DNA of 64,000 nucleotides from Sporosarcina sp. BI001-red (GTDB lineage Bacteria; Bacillota; Bacilli; Bacillales_A; Planococcaceae): the NCBI RefSeq assembly GCF_003384035.1, contig NZ_QQAK01000014.1, positions 1-64,000 on the forward strand, given 5' to 3'. Below, piece after piece: positions 1 through 13,196 of the stretch. Position 1 is the first letter of the stretch, and each line of letters starts with the position of its first letter. A program made the position numbers and the translations under genes. The notes under the pieces were generated by a model. That model saw only the letters and a program-made list of their open reading frames with translations. It made no database searches and was not told the origin of the DNA.

Positions 1-34
1 TATCCATGTCTAAGGTAAAATTAAGTTGGGCCAT
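1..34 (-). CDS. N-terminus of a probable IS256-family transposase (partial)
   Basis: Only the first 11 codons are inside the window (MAQLNFTLDMD), preceded by a clear GGAGGAA ribosome binding site at 41-47. The opening resembles the conserved start of IS256-family (mutator-type) transposases of Bacillales, which often begin with a TQL-x-F-x-L motif. Behind the start, the stretch around 88-118 reads TGTGTAAATAGG on the minus strand, which looks like the terminal inverted repeats of that family. Both points are suggestive only; the rest of the gene lies outside the window and another protein cannot be excluded. Confidence 0.45.
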   Translation of the reverse strand, partial: MAQLNFTLDMD

Positions 35-129
35 TTTCCATTCCTCCAATGTTATCGTCGCTGAAAACATTTTATCACAGGAATGGAAAGGCCTTTTCCT
101 ATTTACACAATTATATGGACTTCACCGGA

Positions 130-389
130 TTATAAGCACTTTCACAGCTTTATGAGCACTTCTCAAGATTTATGATCACTTTCACAGCTTTATGAGCACT
201 TCTCAAGATTTATGATCACTTTCATAGCTTTATGAGCACTTCTCGAGAGTTATGATCACTTTCACAGCTTTATGAGCACTTCTCAAGATTTATGATCACT
301 TTCACAGCTTTATGAGCACTTCCCATGGTTTATGATCACTTTCACAAGTTTATGGGCACGACCCACGTATTATGAGCACATCACAAGTT
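130..389. repeat. Array of thirteen 20-bp units, TTATGA[G/T]CAC family
   Basis: Thirteen consecutive units start exactly every 20 bp from position 130. Each opens with a conserved core TTATGAKCACTT, then 8-9 variable bases. Units with GATCAC and GAGCAC mostly alternate, giving a 40-bp higher-order period. The array contains stop codons and no plausible gene. It fills the space between the probable IS end and the spoIIQ terminator. The same family recurs at 24.5, 42.3, 42.6 and 46.5 kb. Confidence 0.95.
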
Positions 390-421
390 TCCCAGTCAGC
401 TTCCCCTCTGTTTATTCGCAC

Positions 422-450
422 AAAAAAACCTGCCGGGAGGATGGCAGGTT
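422..450 (-). terminator. Rho-independent terminator after spoIIQ
   Basis: On the minus strand AACCTGCC and GGCAGGTT form an 8-bp stem with an 8-nt loop, followed by a run of T. It lies 16 bp after the spoIIQ stop codon. Confidence 0.85.
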
Positions 451-465
451 GGCTCAAAGAGTCAT

Positions 466-1125
466 TTAAAAGGCCAAGAAGGAACGGGGATTCACAGCTA
501 CATCGTCTTTTTGTACTTCGAAGTGCAAGTGGACGCCCGCTTCTGGGTTCCATTCGTTTTCTGCAGTTTGCGCTAGAGCTTCACCCTGCTGAATCTCGTC
601 ACCCTCTTTTACGAGAATGCCAGTGACGGAACGGTAGATCGTTTTCAATCCATCTTTGTGAGAGAGCACGATTTCACTACCTTTGAATGGATCCGAGACG
701 ATTTGTTCTACTTTTCCACTCATTGCTGCCATTACTTCGAACGGTTTGCCGTCGACCGCAATCGTTACGCCTTCATTTGTAACATATGTCTGTTTAAATA
801 CGAGTAGTGCGTTCTCACGACTGGATGCATCGGCTTTTGCATCATAGAAGTCCTGAATAATGGCAACTTGGTCGAGAAGTTCTTCATCAAACGGGTATTT
901 CAATGTTTCGTTTGATGCGTTTGTTTCCAATGTGACTTCTTCTTTCGCCTTTTCTTTGTCTACGGCTGCCTGCTCACCGGTATCTGGTTTCGTCAATGCA
1001 TTATATCCCCATACCATTCCAACGAACAACAGGGCAAAGCTTGCATAGATTGATGGCCAGAACCAGTTGCTTTTCGTGCTCTTGTTTTTCTGAGAAGGGG
1101 CGTTCGGTTTTTTTTCTTCTCTCAT
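466..1125 (-). CDS. spoIIQ: SpoIIQ, forespore M23/LytM-domain engulfment protein
   Basis: 219 aa. SpoIIQ is made in the forespore and joins SpoIIIAH across the intermembrane space to form the zipper needed for engulfment and late forespore gene expression. The N-terminus is basic, followed by one membrane segment at about residues 23-43, an acidic linker, and a C-terminal LytM (peptidase M23) domain from about residue 115. The HLHFEV metal-binding motif near residue 200 is present, but the usual first motif with His and Asp is replaced by a TNEGVTIAV stretch, so the domain is probably catalytically dead, as known for B. subtilis SpoIIQ. The protein is shorter than the B. subtilis one. The start has GAGGTGATC six bases upstream. 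It lies 32 bp after spoIID, as in B. subtilis. Confidence 0.93.
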   Translation of the reverse strand: MREEKKPNAPSQKNKSTKSNWFWPSIYASFALLFVGMVWGYNALTKPDTGEQAAVDKEKAKEEVTLETNASNETLKYPFDEELLDQVAIIQDFYDAKADASSRENALLVFKQTYVTNEGVTIAVDGKPFEVMAAMSGKVEQIVSDPFKGSEIVLSHKDGLKTIYRSVTGILVKEGDEIQQGEALAQTAENEWNPEAGVHLHFEVQKDDVAVNPRSFLAF

Positions 1126-1157
1126 TTATGATCACCTCACTCGCTATTCTCTGCAAG

Positions 1158-2105
1158 TTAAGGATTTTTTAAACATTCCTCTTTCGATTTTTCAAAAGTT
1201 TTTATTTCTGTGCCGGTATAGTAGTGTTTGACAATCTGTTCTGCGGTCCATCCCTTTTTCGCGTAAGCTTCTGCGCCGTTTTGACTCATGCCGACGCCGT
1301 GACCGTATCCTTTCGTCGTAATGTGGACGATTTTGTTTGTCACATCGAACCCTACATTGAAGTCAGTGGAAGGAAGCTTAAGCTTTTCACGCACTTCGCG
1401 ACCGCTTGTTTCGAATGTGCCAGATAGTACGCTTTGAACGCGCCCCGTCTCATTTCTGACGAGCTGAAGTGCACGGAAATCGTCCTCTTTCCATGATGTC
1501 CCTAGTTTTTGATTCCATTCAGTCAGGGGCATATTGACTGTACGTTCCACTTCTTCAGATACAGTTTGTTCGTCGGGGCTGTCCACACTTTGTAGATAGG
1601 GAACTGAATTGCCTGTGAAGTTCTCAGCAGTTTCCGTCTGACCGTTTGAAGTAGAGAAGAACATGGCCGTAATCATTTGTTCGTCGTGTATGATGATGGA
1701 GCCTGCTGTTTCCTCAACGGCTTGCTGAATTTTTTGTTCGTTTTCTTTGAAGCTTTTTCCCCACCGTTCTTTCCGTTCTTTTTCGTTGGAGTAGACTTGT
1801 GATTTAACGTCCCGACCGATCGGTTTTGTGCCTTCTGCCGTTTCTTTGAGTGCGTAAGTGCGTGCTGCAATCGCTTGTGCTTTCAGGGCTTCTAGTGAGT
1901 AAGCGACTGGCATTTCAGATGCGACGACTCCGATAATGTACTCTTCAAGTGGCAGTGGCTTGTCCTCTCCTTCTACTGTAATTTCGGTCTCACAAGCTAT
2001 TTCCTCGGATGGCTTAGCGTCTAGTGGTCTGTTGTACTTCAAGTTTAGAAGCACAGGTATAAAAAATAGGAAAATGATGAATACTACTAATAGTCTTTTG
2101 TCCAT
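1158..2105 (-). CDS. spoIID: SpoIID, septal peptidoglycan lytic transglycosylase
   Basis: 315 aa. SpoIID works with SpoIIM and SpoIIP in the mother cell to thin septal peptidoglycan and drive engulfment. One N-terminal membrane segment at about residues 5-22 is followed by the SpoIID/LytB domain. The ASEMPV motif near residue 63 carries the conserved Glu assigned to catalysis, and the GYGHGVGMSQNGA motif near residue 268 is typical of the family. The assigned ATG sits 20 nt from the GGAGGT site, which is unusually far. A nearer ATG opens a different frame that ends after about 30 codons. It lies between murA and spoIIQ, as in B. subtilis, and is probably SigE-dependent (inferred from the family). 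Confidence 0.93.
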   Translation of the reverse strand: MDKRLLVVFIIFLFFIPVLLNLKYNRPLDAKPSEEIACETEITVEGEDKPLPLEEYIIGVVASEMPVAYSLEALKAQAIAARTYALKETAEGTKPIGRDVKSQVYSNEKERKERWGKSFKENEQKIQQAVEETAGSIIIHDEQMITAMFFSTSNGQTETAENFTGNSVPYLQSVDSPDEQTVSEEVERTVNMPLTEWNQKLGTSWKEDDFRALQLVRNETGRVQSVLSGTFETSGREVREKLKLPSTDFNVGFDVTNKIVHITTKGYGHGVGMSQNGAEAYAKKGWTAEQIVKHYYTGTEIKTFEKSKEECLKNP

Positions 2106-2231
2106 GTTGCATGGTATGTTTTCTTACCTCCAATTATGATGATGTTTTTGACTTTCACAGAACTGGAGTCTCTCGTGACCTGTCGACACCAAACGACAAC
2201 AACTTTAAAACACGTTTAAATTTAGGCAAAC

Positions 2232-2262
2232 AAAAAACTGCCCCTCTTAAAAGGGACAGCTT
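2232..2262 (-). terminator. Rho-independent terminator after murA
   Basis: Minus-strand stem formed by CTGTCCCTTTT and AAGAGGGGCAG, followed by six T. It lies just past the murA stop codon and separates murA from spoIID. Confidence 0.8.
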
Positions 2263-2271
2263 TACTTCATA

Positions 2272-3573
2272 TTATGAATGCACGACTTCTGTATCTGCTG
2301 TTTCAGATTCGCTAGAAACACGGCTGATATCTGCGCCGAGTGCCTTCAGTTTCTGATGGAAGTTTACGTAGCCACGATCTAAGTGAATGAGTTCAGTGAC
2401 TCTCGTAACACCTTCTGCGACAAGTCCAGCAAGGATGAGTGCAGCTGCAGCGCGAAGATCGGTTGCTGCTACTTCAGCGCCTTGTAGGTTTGAGGGTCCG
2501 TTCATGATAACTGAACGACCTTCGATTTTAATATCAGCATTCATACGGCGGAATTCTTCCACGTGCATGAAACGGTTTTCAAATACTGTTTCTGTTAGAA
2601 CACCAGTACCTTCTGCTTTCAACATAAGTGCCATCATTTGTGACTGCATGTCTGTTGGGAAACCAGGGTGTGGCATTGTTTTCAAGTCAACCGACTTCAA
2701 TGGATGCTGCGCAGTAATGCGAAGACCTTCATCAAGTTCAGTAATGACAACGCCCATTTCTTGGAGCTTAGAGATTAGCGCTGCATTGTGCTCAGGCAAC
2801 GCGTTTTCAATCGTCACGTCTCCGCCTGTAATTGCTGCAGCGACCATGAATGTACCTGTTTCGATACGGTCAGGAATGATGTTGTGAACCGCACCGACTA
2901 ATTTTTTCACGCCTTCGATACGGATAACGTCTGTTCCAGCACCGATAACTCTACCGCCCATTTCGTTGATAAAGTTCGCGAGGTCAACAATTTCAGGCTC
3001 TTTTGCCGCATTTTCAATCAATGTCGTTCCAGTAGCGAGTGCAGCTGCAGTCATGATGTTCTCAGTTGCGCCAACACTAGGGAAGTCGAGATAGATTTTT
3101 GCACCTTCAAGACCATTCTTTGCTCGTGCTTCAACAAATCCGTGGCCAAACGAAATATCTGCGCCCATTGCTTCGAATCCTTTTAAGTGCTGGTCAATCG
3201 GACGTGATCCAATTGCACAGCCACCCGGCATTGCCACACGTGCAAAGCCATTACGCGCTAGAAGTGGACCCATTACTAGAATGGATGCGCGCATTTTGCG
3301 TACGTATTCGAATTGTGCTTCACTTGTAAGTGTCTCCGTGGAATCAATGATTAGCTCGCCAATTTCAGGTTTATATTCTGTTTTTGCATATAAGCTTTTA
3401 AGCACTTCATTAATTGTGCGAACATCCGAAAGATTCGGTACTTCTCGGATGACATTGACGCCCTCAGTAGCAAGCAACGCAGCCGCGAGTATCGGCAACA
3501 CTGCGTTCTTAGCTCCTTCTACCCGCACAGTACCGTGCAGTTGTCGCCCACCATTAATAATAATTTTATCCAA
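2272..3573 (-). CDS. murA: UDP-N-acetylglucosamine 1-carboxyvinyltransferase MurA (MurAA type)
   Basis: 433 aa from a TTG start. MurA transfers enolpyruvate from PEP to UDP-GlcNAc, the first committed step of peptidoglycan synthesis, in the cytosol. The N-terminal KNAVLP motif binds substrate. The loop [14 protein letters not shown] holds the catalytic Cys that is the fosfomycin target. The start is TTG because GGAGGGG lies six bases upstream of it and the protein then begins MDKIIINGG, matching other MurA proteins; a longer frame reaches further upstream but has no such site. This copy, next to spoIID, corresponds to B. subtilis murAA. A second copy lies at 27.4 kb. Confidence 0.96.
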   Translation of the reverse strand: MDKIIINGGRQLHGTVRVEGAKNAVLPILAAALLATEGVNVIREVPNLSDVRTINEVLKSLYAKTEYKPEIGELIIDSTETLTSEAQFEYVRKMRASILVMGPLLARNGFARVAMPGGCAIGSRPIDQHLKGFEAMGADISFGHGFVEARAKNGLEGAKIYLDFPSVGATENIMTAAALATGTTLIENAAKEPEIVDLANFINEMGGRVIGAGTDVIRIEGVKKLVGAVHNIIPDRIETGTFMVAAAITGGDVTIENALPEHNAALISKLQEMGVVITELDEGLRITAQHPLKSVDLKTMPHPGFPTDMQSQMMALMLKAEGTGVLTETVFENRFMHVEEFRRMNADIKIEGRSVIMNGPSNLQGAEVAATDLRAAAALILAGLVAEGVTRVTELIHLDRGYVNFHQKLKALGADISRVSSESETADTEVVHS

Positions 3574-3678
3574 AACAAGCCCCTCCGACTCAAAGTTATA
3601 ATTCGTTCTTAAACGTGACAAGTTTACATATCCAAAAACCCATTAGTTATACTAGTAAAAATCATCCAAACTCAGTCC

Positions 3679-3707
3679 ATTGTACAACGTCACGCTCCAC
3701 TTCACAA
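3679..3707 (-). promoter_or_regulatory. Candidate SigA promoter for murA
   Basis: Minus-strand TTGTGA (3702-3707), 17-bp spacer, TACAAT (3679-3684), about 100 nt before the murA start. The surrounding 365-bp gap between murA and ywzB holds no convincing gene. B. subtilis has ywmB in this gap; I see no recognisable ywmB here. Confidence 0.5.
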
Positions 3708-3938
3708 GCGCCATTGTGACCCTTTCCGACAAAACATAGCTATAATCTAAATTATGTACAGTTAGGATGTCCTGTGTGGGTATTTTACAATTTCTTTATG
3801 ACTGACATATTACAAAGAGGTTACATTCAACTTTGTTCCCCAGTGCTGGTACAGGTAAACCTATCTCATCAAATTCTAATGAAGTAATTCGTCTCATTGC
3901 CCCAGAGGCACCAGTTGTCTTCGCGGCGATAAGACGGA

Positions 3939-4172
3939 TCATCCAAAGATGAAAGGAAGTCTTCCCGACCAATAGGATATGTCTAAAAGGAAATTTGATA
4001 CTGAAGAACCGATGGCAATACTCAACAAAATAAATAATAATTGTGTTTGAAATACACGATTTTTACGAATAATAGCTTGTGGTAATATCGCTTGCAAAGC
4101 AAAAAACGAAACCCCTATGAAAAAAATATGTGATCCGAGTGCTAATAATGGATTAACGCCAAGTGCATCCAT
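3939..4172 (-). CDS. ywzB: Small membrane protein, DUF1146 (YwzB)
   Basis: 77 aa from the second possible ATG, nine bases after GGGAG; this gives the same length as B. subtilis YwzB. Two hydrophobic segments are visible, at about residues 10-30 and 43-62, with a short basic stretch (RKNR) between them. The family has no established function that I know of. Its place directly after atpC is conserved in Bacillales. It is separated from atpC by a terminator, so it is probably expressed separately or by read-through. Confidence 0.85.
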   Translation of the reverse strand: MDALGVNPLLALGSHIFFIGVSFFALQAILPQAIIRKNRVFQTQLLFILLSIAIGSSVSNFLLDISYWSGRLPFIFG

Positions 4173-4228
4173 AGTCATCTACTCCCGATGCGTACTTCTT
4201 ATGACGAAGTACGTTTTTTGTATTCCTT

Positions 4229-4264
4229 AAAAAAATCGGACAGAAGATACTCCTCTGTCCGATT
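4229..4264 (-). terminator. Terminator of the atp operon
   Basis: Minus-strand ATCGGACAGAGG pairs with CTTCTGTCCGAT, followed by seven T, 15 bp after the atpC stop. A second hairpin at about 4190-4217 has its T-run on the plus strand and could stop antisense transcription toward atpC. Confidence 0.88.
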
Positions 4265-4278
4265 CGCTCGTCTCCGCT

Positions 4279-4674
4279 TTACATGCCGGAAACTCTAATG
4301 CGGTTAATGGCCCTACGTAAATTAAGTTCAGCCATTTGATGCTCCAACTTGTTCGTTATCTGCTGGAGTTCAACTTCTGCCTTACGTTTCGCAAGTTCAG
4401 CACGTGCTAAGTCGATGCCAGAAGCAAGTTCTGCACTTTGGGCAAGCACTGTGACAACATCCGGACGGACTTCCAAGAAGCCGCCGTTTACTGCCACATG
4501 TTCTGTTGAATTGCCGTTTTTCAGACGAAGTGCGCCGATGTCAAGTGGAGCTACCATTGCGATGTGTCCTGGTAAAATACCAAGCTCACCCGTTTCGGTA
4601 ACAGCTATCACCATATCTGCTTCAGTTTCGCTGATAGGGCCGTCGGGAGTGACGATATTAACTTTTATCTTCAT
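4279..4674 (-). CDS. atpC: F1F0 ATP synthase epsilon subunit
   Basis: 131 aa. Epsilon is part of the central stalk and regulates ATP hydrolysis. An N-terminal beta-sandwich domain (about residues 1-85, with the GELGILPGH motif near residue 32) is followed by a two-helix C-terminal domain rich in Arg, Glu and Lys. The start has AGGAGGG six bases upstream. It is the last gene of the atp operon, 24 bp after atpD, followed by a terminator. Confidence 0.97.
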   Translation of the reverse strand: MKIKVNIVTPDGPISETEADMVIAVTETGELGILPGHIAMVAPLDIGALRLKNGNSTEHVAVNGGFLEVRPDVVTVLAQSAELASGIDLARAELAKRKAEVELQQITNKLEHQMAELNLRRAINRIRVSGM

Positions 4675-4698
4675 AATTTTCCCTCCTGGTCCCTTTTA

Positions 4699-7018
<2,320 letters not shown>

Positions 7019-7063
7019 CTATTCACCACCTTTTAGTTTTAGTCCCGTAATCCGTTACTTAAC

Positions 7064-8587
<1,524 letters not shown>

Positions 8588-8602
8588 TCATCTTTTAAGA
8601 TT

Positions 8603-9139
8603 TTAACCAATCAACGCACGTTGCAGTTTAGCAAGCTTGCTGCTGATGCTGCTGTCGAAGATTCGGTTTCCGATCTGAAGGCGAATGCCTCCGATCAATT
8701 TTGGTTCAATAATTGTTTGAATACGAAGCGATTGTTTGCCAACTTTATGGGCAAACGCGCTGGAAATTGCTGTTTCTTCCTGTTCAGTAAGTGGACGGAT
8801 TGCATAGACTGTCGCTTCCGCAACACCGGATGCATCATTCGCTAACTGGTGGAATTCTTCAAGAACGTCGCTAAGTTCATCCATACGATCCGCATCGAGC
8901 ATCACGTATAGTGCATTAAGCAATAACTCTTGTGCACCTGGCAGGATGTTAGCAATCAATTCCCTTTTTTTGACCAATGACAGTTGTGGTAAGCTCATAA
9001 GCTCCTCGAAGTCTTTGTTGCCGCTGAGTGCTACTTGAAGCTCTCGAACGTCAGTGTGGACTGCGAGCAAGACGCCTTGTTCCTGAGCTGCTTTGAACAA
9101 CCCAGTTGCATAACGTTCCGCTACGATAGAACGGCTCAT
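8603..9139 (-). CDS. atpH: F1F0 ATP synthase delta subunit
   Basis: 178 aa. Delta joins the peripheral stalk (b subunits) to the top of F1. It has the all-helical N-terminal OSCP-type domain (YATGLFKAAQEQG near the start) and the C-terminal motif PKLIGGIRLQIGNRIFDSS that is diagnostic of the family. Its start codon overlaps the atpF stop in ATGA, indicating translational coupling. Confidence 0.96.
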   Translation of the reverse strand: MSRSIVAERYATGLFKAAQEQGVLLAVHTDVRELQVALSGNKDFEELMSLPQLSLVKKRELIANILPGAQELLLNALYVMLDADRMDELSDVLEEFHQLANDASGVAEATVYAIRPLTEQEETAISSAFAHKVGKQSLRIQTIIEPKLIGGIRLQIGNRIFDSSISSKLAKLQRALIG

Positions 9140-9687
9140 CGGCCTTCCCCTGCCTTCACAATCGTTTCTTCGATCAATGCGCGGTTATCCTCCTCGGATA
9201 CTTCTTTACCGAGTACTTTAGACGCTGCCATGATCGAAAGAGATACGAATTCTTCGCGGACAGCCGCGATTGCTTTTTCTCTTTCTGTTGCGATTTCGAG
9301 CGCTGCGCTCTCTTTCAAACGACCCACTTCTGCGCGTGTCGTGTGAAGGAGTTCCTCACGCTGTGCTTCGCCTTGCTTTTTCGCGTTTTCAACGATTGAT
9401 TGCGCGTTTGTATGTGCTTCTTTTAAAAGAGCGCGTTGCTCTTCTAACAATTTCTGCGAGTCTAGACGACTTTGTTCAGCCGCTTCGATTTCGTTAGCAA
9501 TCATTTCAGCACGCTGATCCATAATCCCCATCAATGGTCCCCATGCGAATTTCTTCAAAAGAAGCATGAGAATTGTGAAGAAGACCACTGTTGCAATGAT
9601 ATCACCTAAGTTCAGCCGTTGGTTCAGGCTGGATAAGAATCCTGAGTCAGCATTGCTTGACAAAAGGACGAAGGTATCCAAAAACAC
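9136..9687 (-). CDS. atpF: F1F0 ATP synthase b subunit
   Basis: 183 aa from a GTG start with a GGGAGTG site upstream. Subunit b is the peripheral stalk. A membrane segment at about residues 28-48 is followed by a long charged coiled coil. A homologue-like start is preserved (LGDIIATVVFF). The gene follows atpE at an unusually long distance of 257 bp that contains a hairpin. Confidence 0.94.
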   Translation of the reverse strand: MFLDTFVLLSSNADSGFLSSLNQRLNLGDIIATVVFFTILMLLLKKFAWGPLMGIMDQRAEMIANEIEAAEQSRLDSQKLLEEQRALLKEAHTNAQSIVENAKKQGEAQREELLHTTRAEVGRLKESAALEIATEREKAIAAVREEFVSLSIMAASKVLGKEVSEEDNRALIEETIVKAGEGR

Positions 9688-9790
9688 GATTGTTTCACTC
9701 CCTTCAAAAACTTACGTCTGATGTACAAACGTTTTGGTTAGAATGATTGGTTCGAGCACATGATTGGCCCGATATCCCCTGACATAAACG

Positions 9791-9828
9791 AATGGCGAAG
9801 GATAAATCTTTTTCCATTCTTCGCCATT
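9791..9828 (-). other. Hairpin in the long atpE-atpF spacer
   Basis: AATGGCGAAG and CTTCGCCATT form a perfect 10-bp stem around an 18-nt T-rich loop, in the otherwise empty 257-bp gap between atpE and atpF. There is no T-run after the stem on the minus strand, so it is not a typical terminator. A role as an RNA stability or processing element that raises atpE dosage (the c-ring needs about ten copies) is my inference. Confidence 0.6.
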
Positions 9829-9944
9829 GTTTAACGTTCTTATAAAGTGGTTAGATAATAGAAGGAGTCATACAGGCTGGCAAGACCGCTTAGCAGCCCA
9901 GGCCCTATCCGTTTCATTAACTACCTTAGTTGGATCTGTGTAAA

Positions 9945-10193
<249 letters not shown>

Positions 10194-10233
10194 TTAGTTT
10201 GGTAGTGCGTGTTCCCGCATGCGGGATTTATGT

Positions 10234-10968
<735 letters not shown>

Positions 10969-10973
10969 TCAGC

Positions 10974-11345
10974 TTAAGAATGATGCTTCATATGATAAAA
11001 AATCCTATCGAACAGCAATAGAGCATATGGAATCATCAAACCAATCACAGTACTGATCAGATTGAAGTATTCTGGCATCGACATCGCGATGGCGGCCGCA
11101 GCCACTCCGGAAGCGAAACGCAATCCCGAACCGAGCGAAACCTTTTTGCCCTGATCCAGTTTCTTGTCGAATTGTTCCATTCTACGGATAAGTATCCAGA
11201 AATTATACAACCCGAAGATTAATCCTAGCAAAAGACCAGCAAAAATCTCCTTCGCTCCCGTAAAGGCCCAGCCTAAAATCAGCAATGCGAGCAAAAAAAA
11301 TAGAGCTCTCTTTTGCCTTGCGAAAATTTCCTGCATTGTCTGCAT
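10974..11345 (-). CDS. atpI: ATP synthase subunit I
   Basis: 123 aa with four hydrophobic segments. AtpI is a membrane protein thought to help assemble the c-ring, or to act in Mg2+ transport. The ATG at 11345 (MQTMQEIFARQKR) is chosen because GGAG lies 11 bases upstream; a longer frame to 11420 lacks a site. It is the first gene of the operon and is followed by atpB at 29 bp. Sequence conservation of AtpI is low, so the assignment rests mainly on topology and position. Confidence 0.88.
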   Translation of the reverse strand: MQTMQEIFARQKRALFFLLALLILGWAFTGAKEIFAGLLLGLIFGLYNFWILIRRMEQFDKKLDQGKKVSLGSGLRFASGVAAAAIAMSMPEYFNLISTVIGLMIPYALLLFDRIFYHMKHHS

Positions 11346-11691
11346 GGTAGGTGAGTCTCCTATTACGATAAGTTTAGTTAGAAACTGAAACGTTCGACGT
11401 TTGGTTGAAAAGTCGAACAACGAGCGGGTTCGCAGGTTAGTACGCGTTGGCTTATCCCTAGTTTTACGGCAACCACTTACTGATCAGATGTCTCGGGAAG
11501 TACCGGGACTAAGAATGGTAAGAAAAGTGCCGCCTGCTTGGCGCTCACCAGGACACGTTGTCCAACGTACCGCACAGATGCCCATAAATTCAAGTGCGAT
11601 AGGCTACGAGTGATGATAGAACTTAGCCAAAAAATCAAGCGGTTTCAGCTGATTCATCTATGTATAAACCCTATCATTATTACCCTCTGTA

Positions 11692-11720
11692 AGCATACAA
11701 TAGCAGTATTTTGATGTCAA
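11692..11720 (-). promoter_or_regulatory. SigA promoter of the atp operon
   Basis: Minus-strand TTGACA (11715-11720), 17-bp spacer, TATGCT (11692-11697), a near-consensus match. Transcription would start near 11685, giving a leader of about 340 nt before atpI. I see no riboswitch in that leader. A plus-strand frame inside it has no homology I recognise and is probably spurious. Confidence 0.72.
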
Positions 11721-11758
11721 TTGATTCCCGTGAAATTCTTCACATACTCTAAGGACTG

Positions 11759-11828
11759 TCAAACAATCGACACACTTCCTGAGTAAATAGTTGTATTTCT
11801 TTAAATCTGTGAATTATCGATTGTTTGA
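11759..11828. repeat. 12-bp perfect inverted repeat upstream of the atp promoter
   Basis: TCAAACAATCGA at 11759-11770 and TCGATTGTTTGA at 11817-11828 are perfect complements separated by 46 bp, just upstream of the atp -35 box at 11720. A second, smaller palindrome (GTGCGTG, TTTAT, GCACAC) follows at about 11851-11869. They could be an operator pair or an RNA stem of an antisense transcript. Apart from these and the promoter, the 710-bp gap from atpI to wecB shows nothing else. Confidence 0.7.
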
Positions 11829-12005
11829 CGTGCGAATTTTCACAACAATTTGTGCGTGTTTATGCACACGAAGAGATAGGATTCAGGATTCAGGCTTGCA
11901 CATAGCCAGGTCCTCTCTCCCTTAGACTAGCAATAATCCGGTAAGTTGTTTAATTGGGCATTCTATTTCAAATCAAAAGAGATAGGTTGCCATAAATAGA
12001 AATAC

Positions 12006-12036
12006 AAAAAGCAGAGGGTTGTTAGCCTCTGCTTTT
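12006..12036 (-). terminator. Terminator after wecB (bidirectional)
   Basis: AAAAAGCAGAGG and CCTCTGCTTTTT form a long stem with T-runs on both strands, 18 bp after the wecB stop codon. Confidence 0.88.
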
Positions 12037-12054
12037 TCTCTAACTTTTATACAA

Positions 12055-13185
12055 TTAATTTTGTTCGTTTAAGTATTTTTTTAGCGCTTCTACGATTCGT
12101 TCGGATGCGTGACCGTCTCCGTATGGATTGGACGCTTTTGCCATGGATTCGTATGCGGTTTGGTCTGATAGAAGTTCGTCTGCCATGTTAAAGATCGTAT
12201 CTTCGTCAGTACCCGCTAATTTGAGTGTTCCTGCGTCGATTCCTTCTGGTCGTTCTGTTGTGTCGCGAAGGACGATAACGGGTTTCCCAAGTGAAGGGGC
12301 TTCTTCTTGGATGCCGCCAGAATCGGTCAAGATGATATGTGACCGTGCTGCAAAGTTATGGAAGTCCACAACTTCGAGTGGCTCGATTAAGTGAATTCGA
12401 TCGTTATTGCCGAGCAATTCATCTGCAACTTCACGGACTGCAGGGTTCATGTGCACGGGATAAATCACTTGAATGTCTCCGTGTTTTTCAAGTAGGCGGT
12501 TAATCGCGCGGAACATGTTACGCATTGGATCCCCTAAGTTTTCGCGACGGTGTGCGGTCAACAGGACAAGTCGGTCATTCCCGAGTTTCTCAAAAATCGG
12601 ATGCGTGTACGTGTCATCGACAGTTGTATGTAGCGCATCGATCGCCGTATTCCCCGTGATGTAGATCCGGTTTTCCGGCTTTCCTTCATTAATCAGGTTT
12701 TGCGCCGACTTTTCTGTTGGTGAGAAATGAAGGTCTGCAATGACGCCCGTTAGCTGACGATTCATCTCTTCCGGATATGGTGAGTATTTGTCCCATGTAC
12801 GAAGACCCGCTTCGACGTGTCCAACTGCAATTTTGTTATAAAATGCTGCGAGACTGCCGACAAATGTGGTTGCTGTGTCCCCGTGAACGAGGACGATATC
12901 CGGTTGTGCTTCTTTCATGATTCCATCAAGCCCTTCAAGACCACGTGTTGCCACGTCGATAAGGGTTTGACGATCTTTCATAATGTTGAGATCGAAATCT
13001 GGTGTGATACCGAACGTTTTCAGCACTTGGTCCAACATTTCGCGGTGCTGCGCAGTTACAGTTACAATCGATTCAATTTCGTCTTCATGCTTTTGCAGTT
13101 CGAGAACGAGTGGTGCCATTTTGATGGCCTCCGGTCGCGTTCCGAAAATAGTCATTACTTTCCATTTACGTTTCAAACTGTTCAC
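12055..13185 (-). CDS. wecB: UDP-N-acetylglucosamine 2-epimerase (non-hydrolysing)
   Basis: 376 aa. It interconverts UDP-GlcNAc and UDP-ManNAc, supplying ManNAc for the teichoic acid linkage unit or surface glycans; the B. subtilis equivalent is mnaA. Active-site motifs are GTRPEAIK at the N-terminus, HVEAGLRT near residue 125, PEEMNRQLTG, TAHRREN near residue 222 and DSGGIQEEAPSLGKP near residue 300. The start is uncertain: GTG at 13185, or TTG three codons later at 13176, which lies at better distance from the GGGGAAGG site and gives the homologue-like MKRKWKVM. It sits 11 bp after upp and probably shares its transcript. Confidence 0.95.
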   Translation of the reverse strand: MNSLKRKWKVMTIFGTRPEAIKMAPLVLELQKHEDEIESIVTVTAQHREMLDQVLKTFGITPDFDLNIMKDRQTLIDVATRGLEGLDGIMKEAQPDIVLVHGDTATTFVGSLAAFYNKIAVGHVEAGLRTWDKYSPYPEEMNRQLTGVIADLHFSPTEKSAQNLINEGKPENRIYITGNTAIDALHTTVDDTYTHPIFEKLGNDRLVLLTAHRRENLGDPMRNMFRAINRLLEKHGDIQVIYPVHMNPAVREVADELLGNNDRIHLIEPLEVVDFHNFAARSHIILTDSGGIQEEAPSLGKPVIVLRDTTERPEGIDAGTLKLAGTDEDTIFNMADELLSDQTAYESMAKASNPYGDGHASERIVEALKKYLNEQN

Positions 13186-13196
13186 GCCTTCCCCAA

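Noticed and set aside
130..389. CRISPR array
   Set aside because: Units are 20 bp with imperfect cores and no unique 30-bp spacers; no cas genes are present.
1120..1230. SigF promoter for spoIIQ
   Set aside because: Expected from B. subtilis, but I could not find a convincing pair of boxes in the end of spoIID.
3780..3938. Plus-strand frame ending in an Arg-rich segment, possibly a gene remnant
   Set aside because: No start signal, and no family recognised; too short to support.
11401..11613. Plus-strand frame of 70 codons between atpI and wecB
   Set aside because: It is antisense to the atp leader, with no ribosome binding site and atypical composition.
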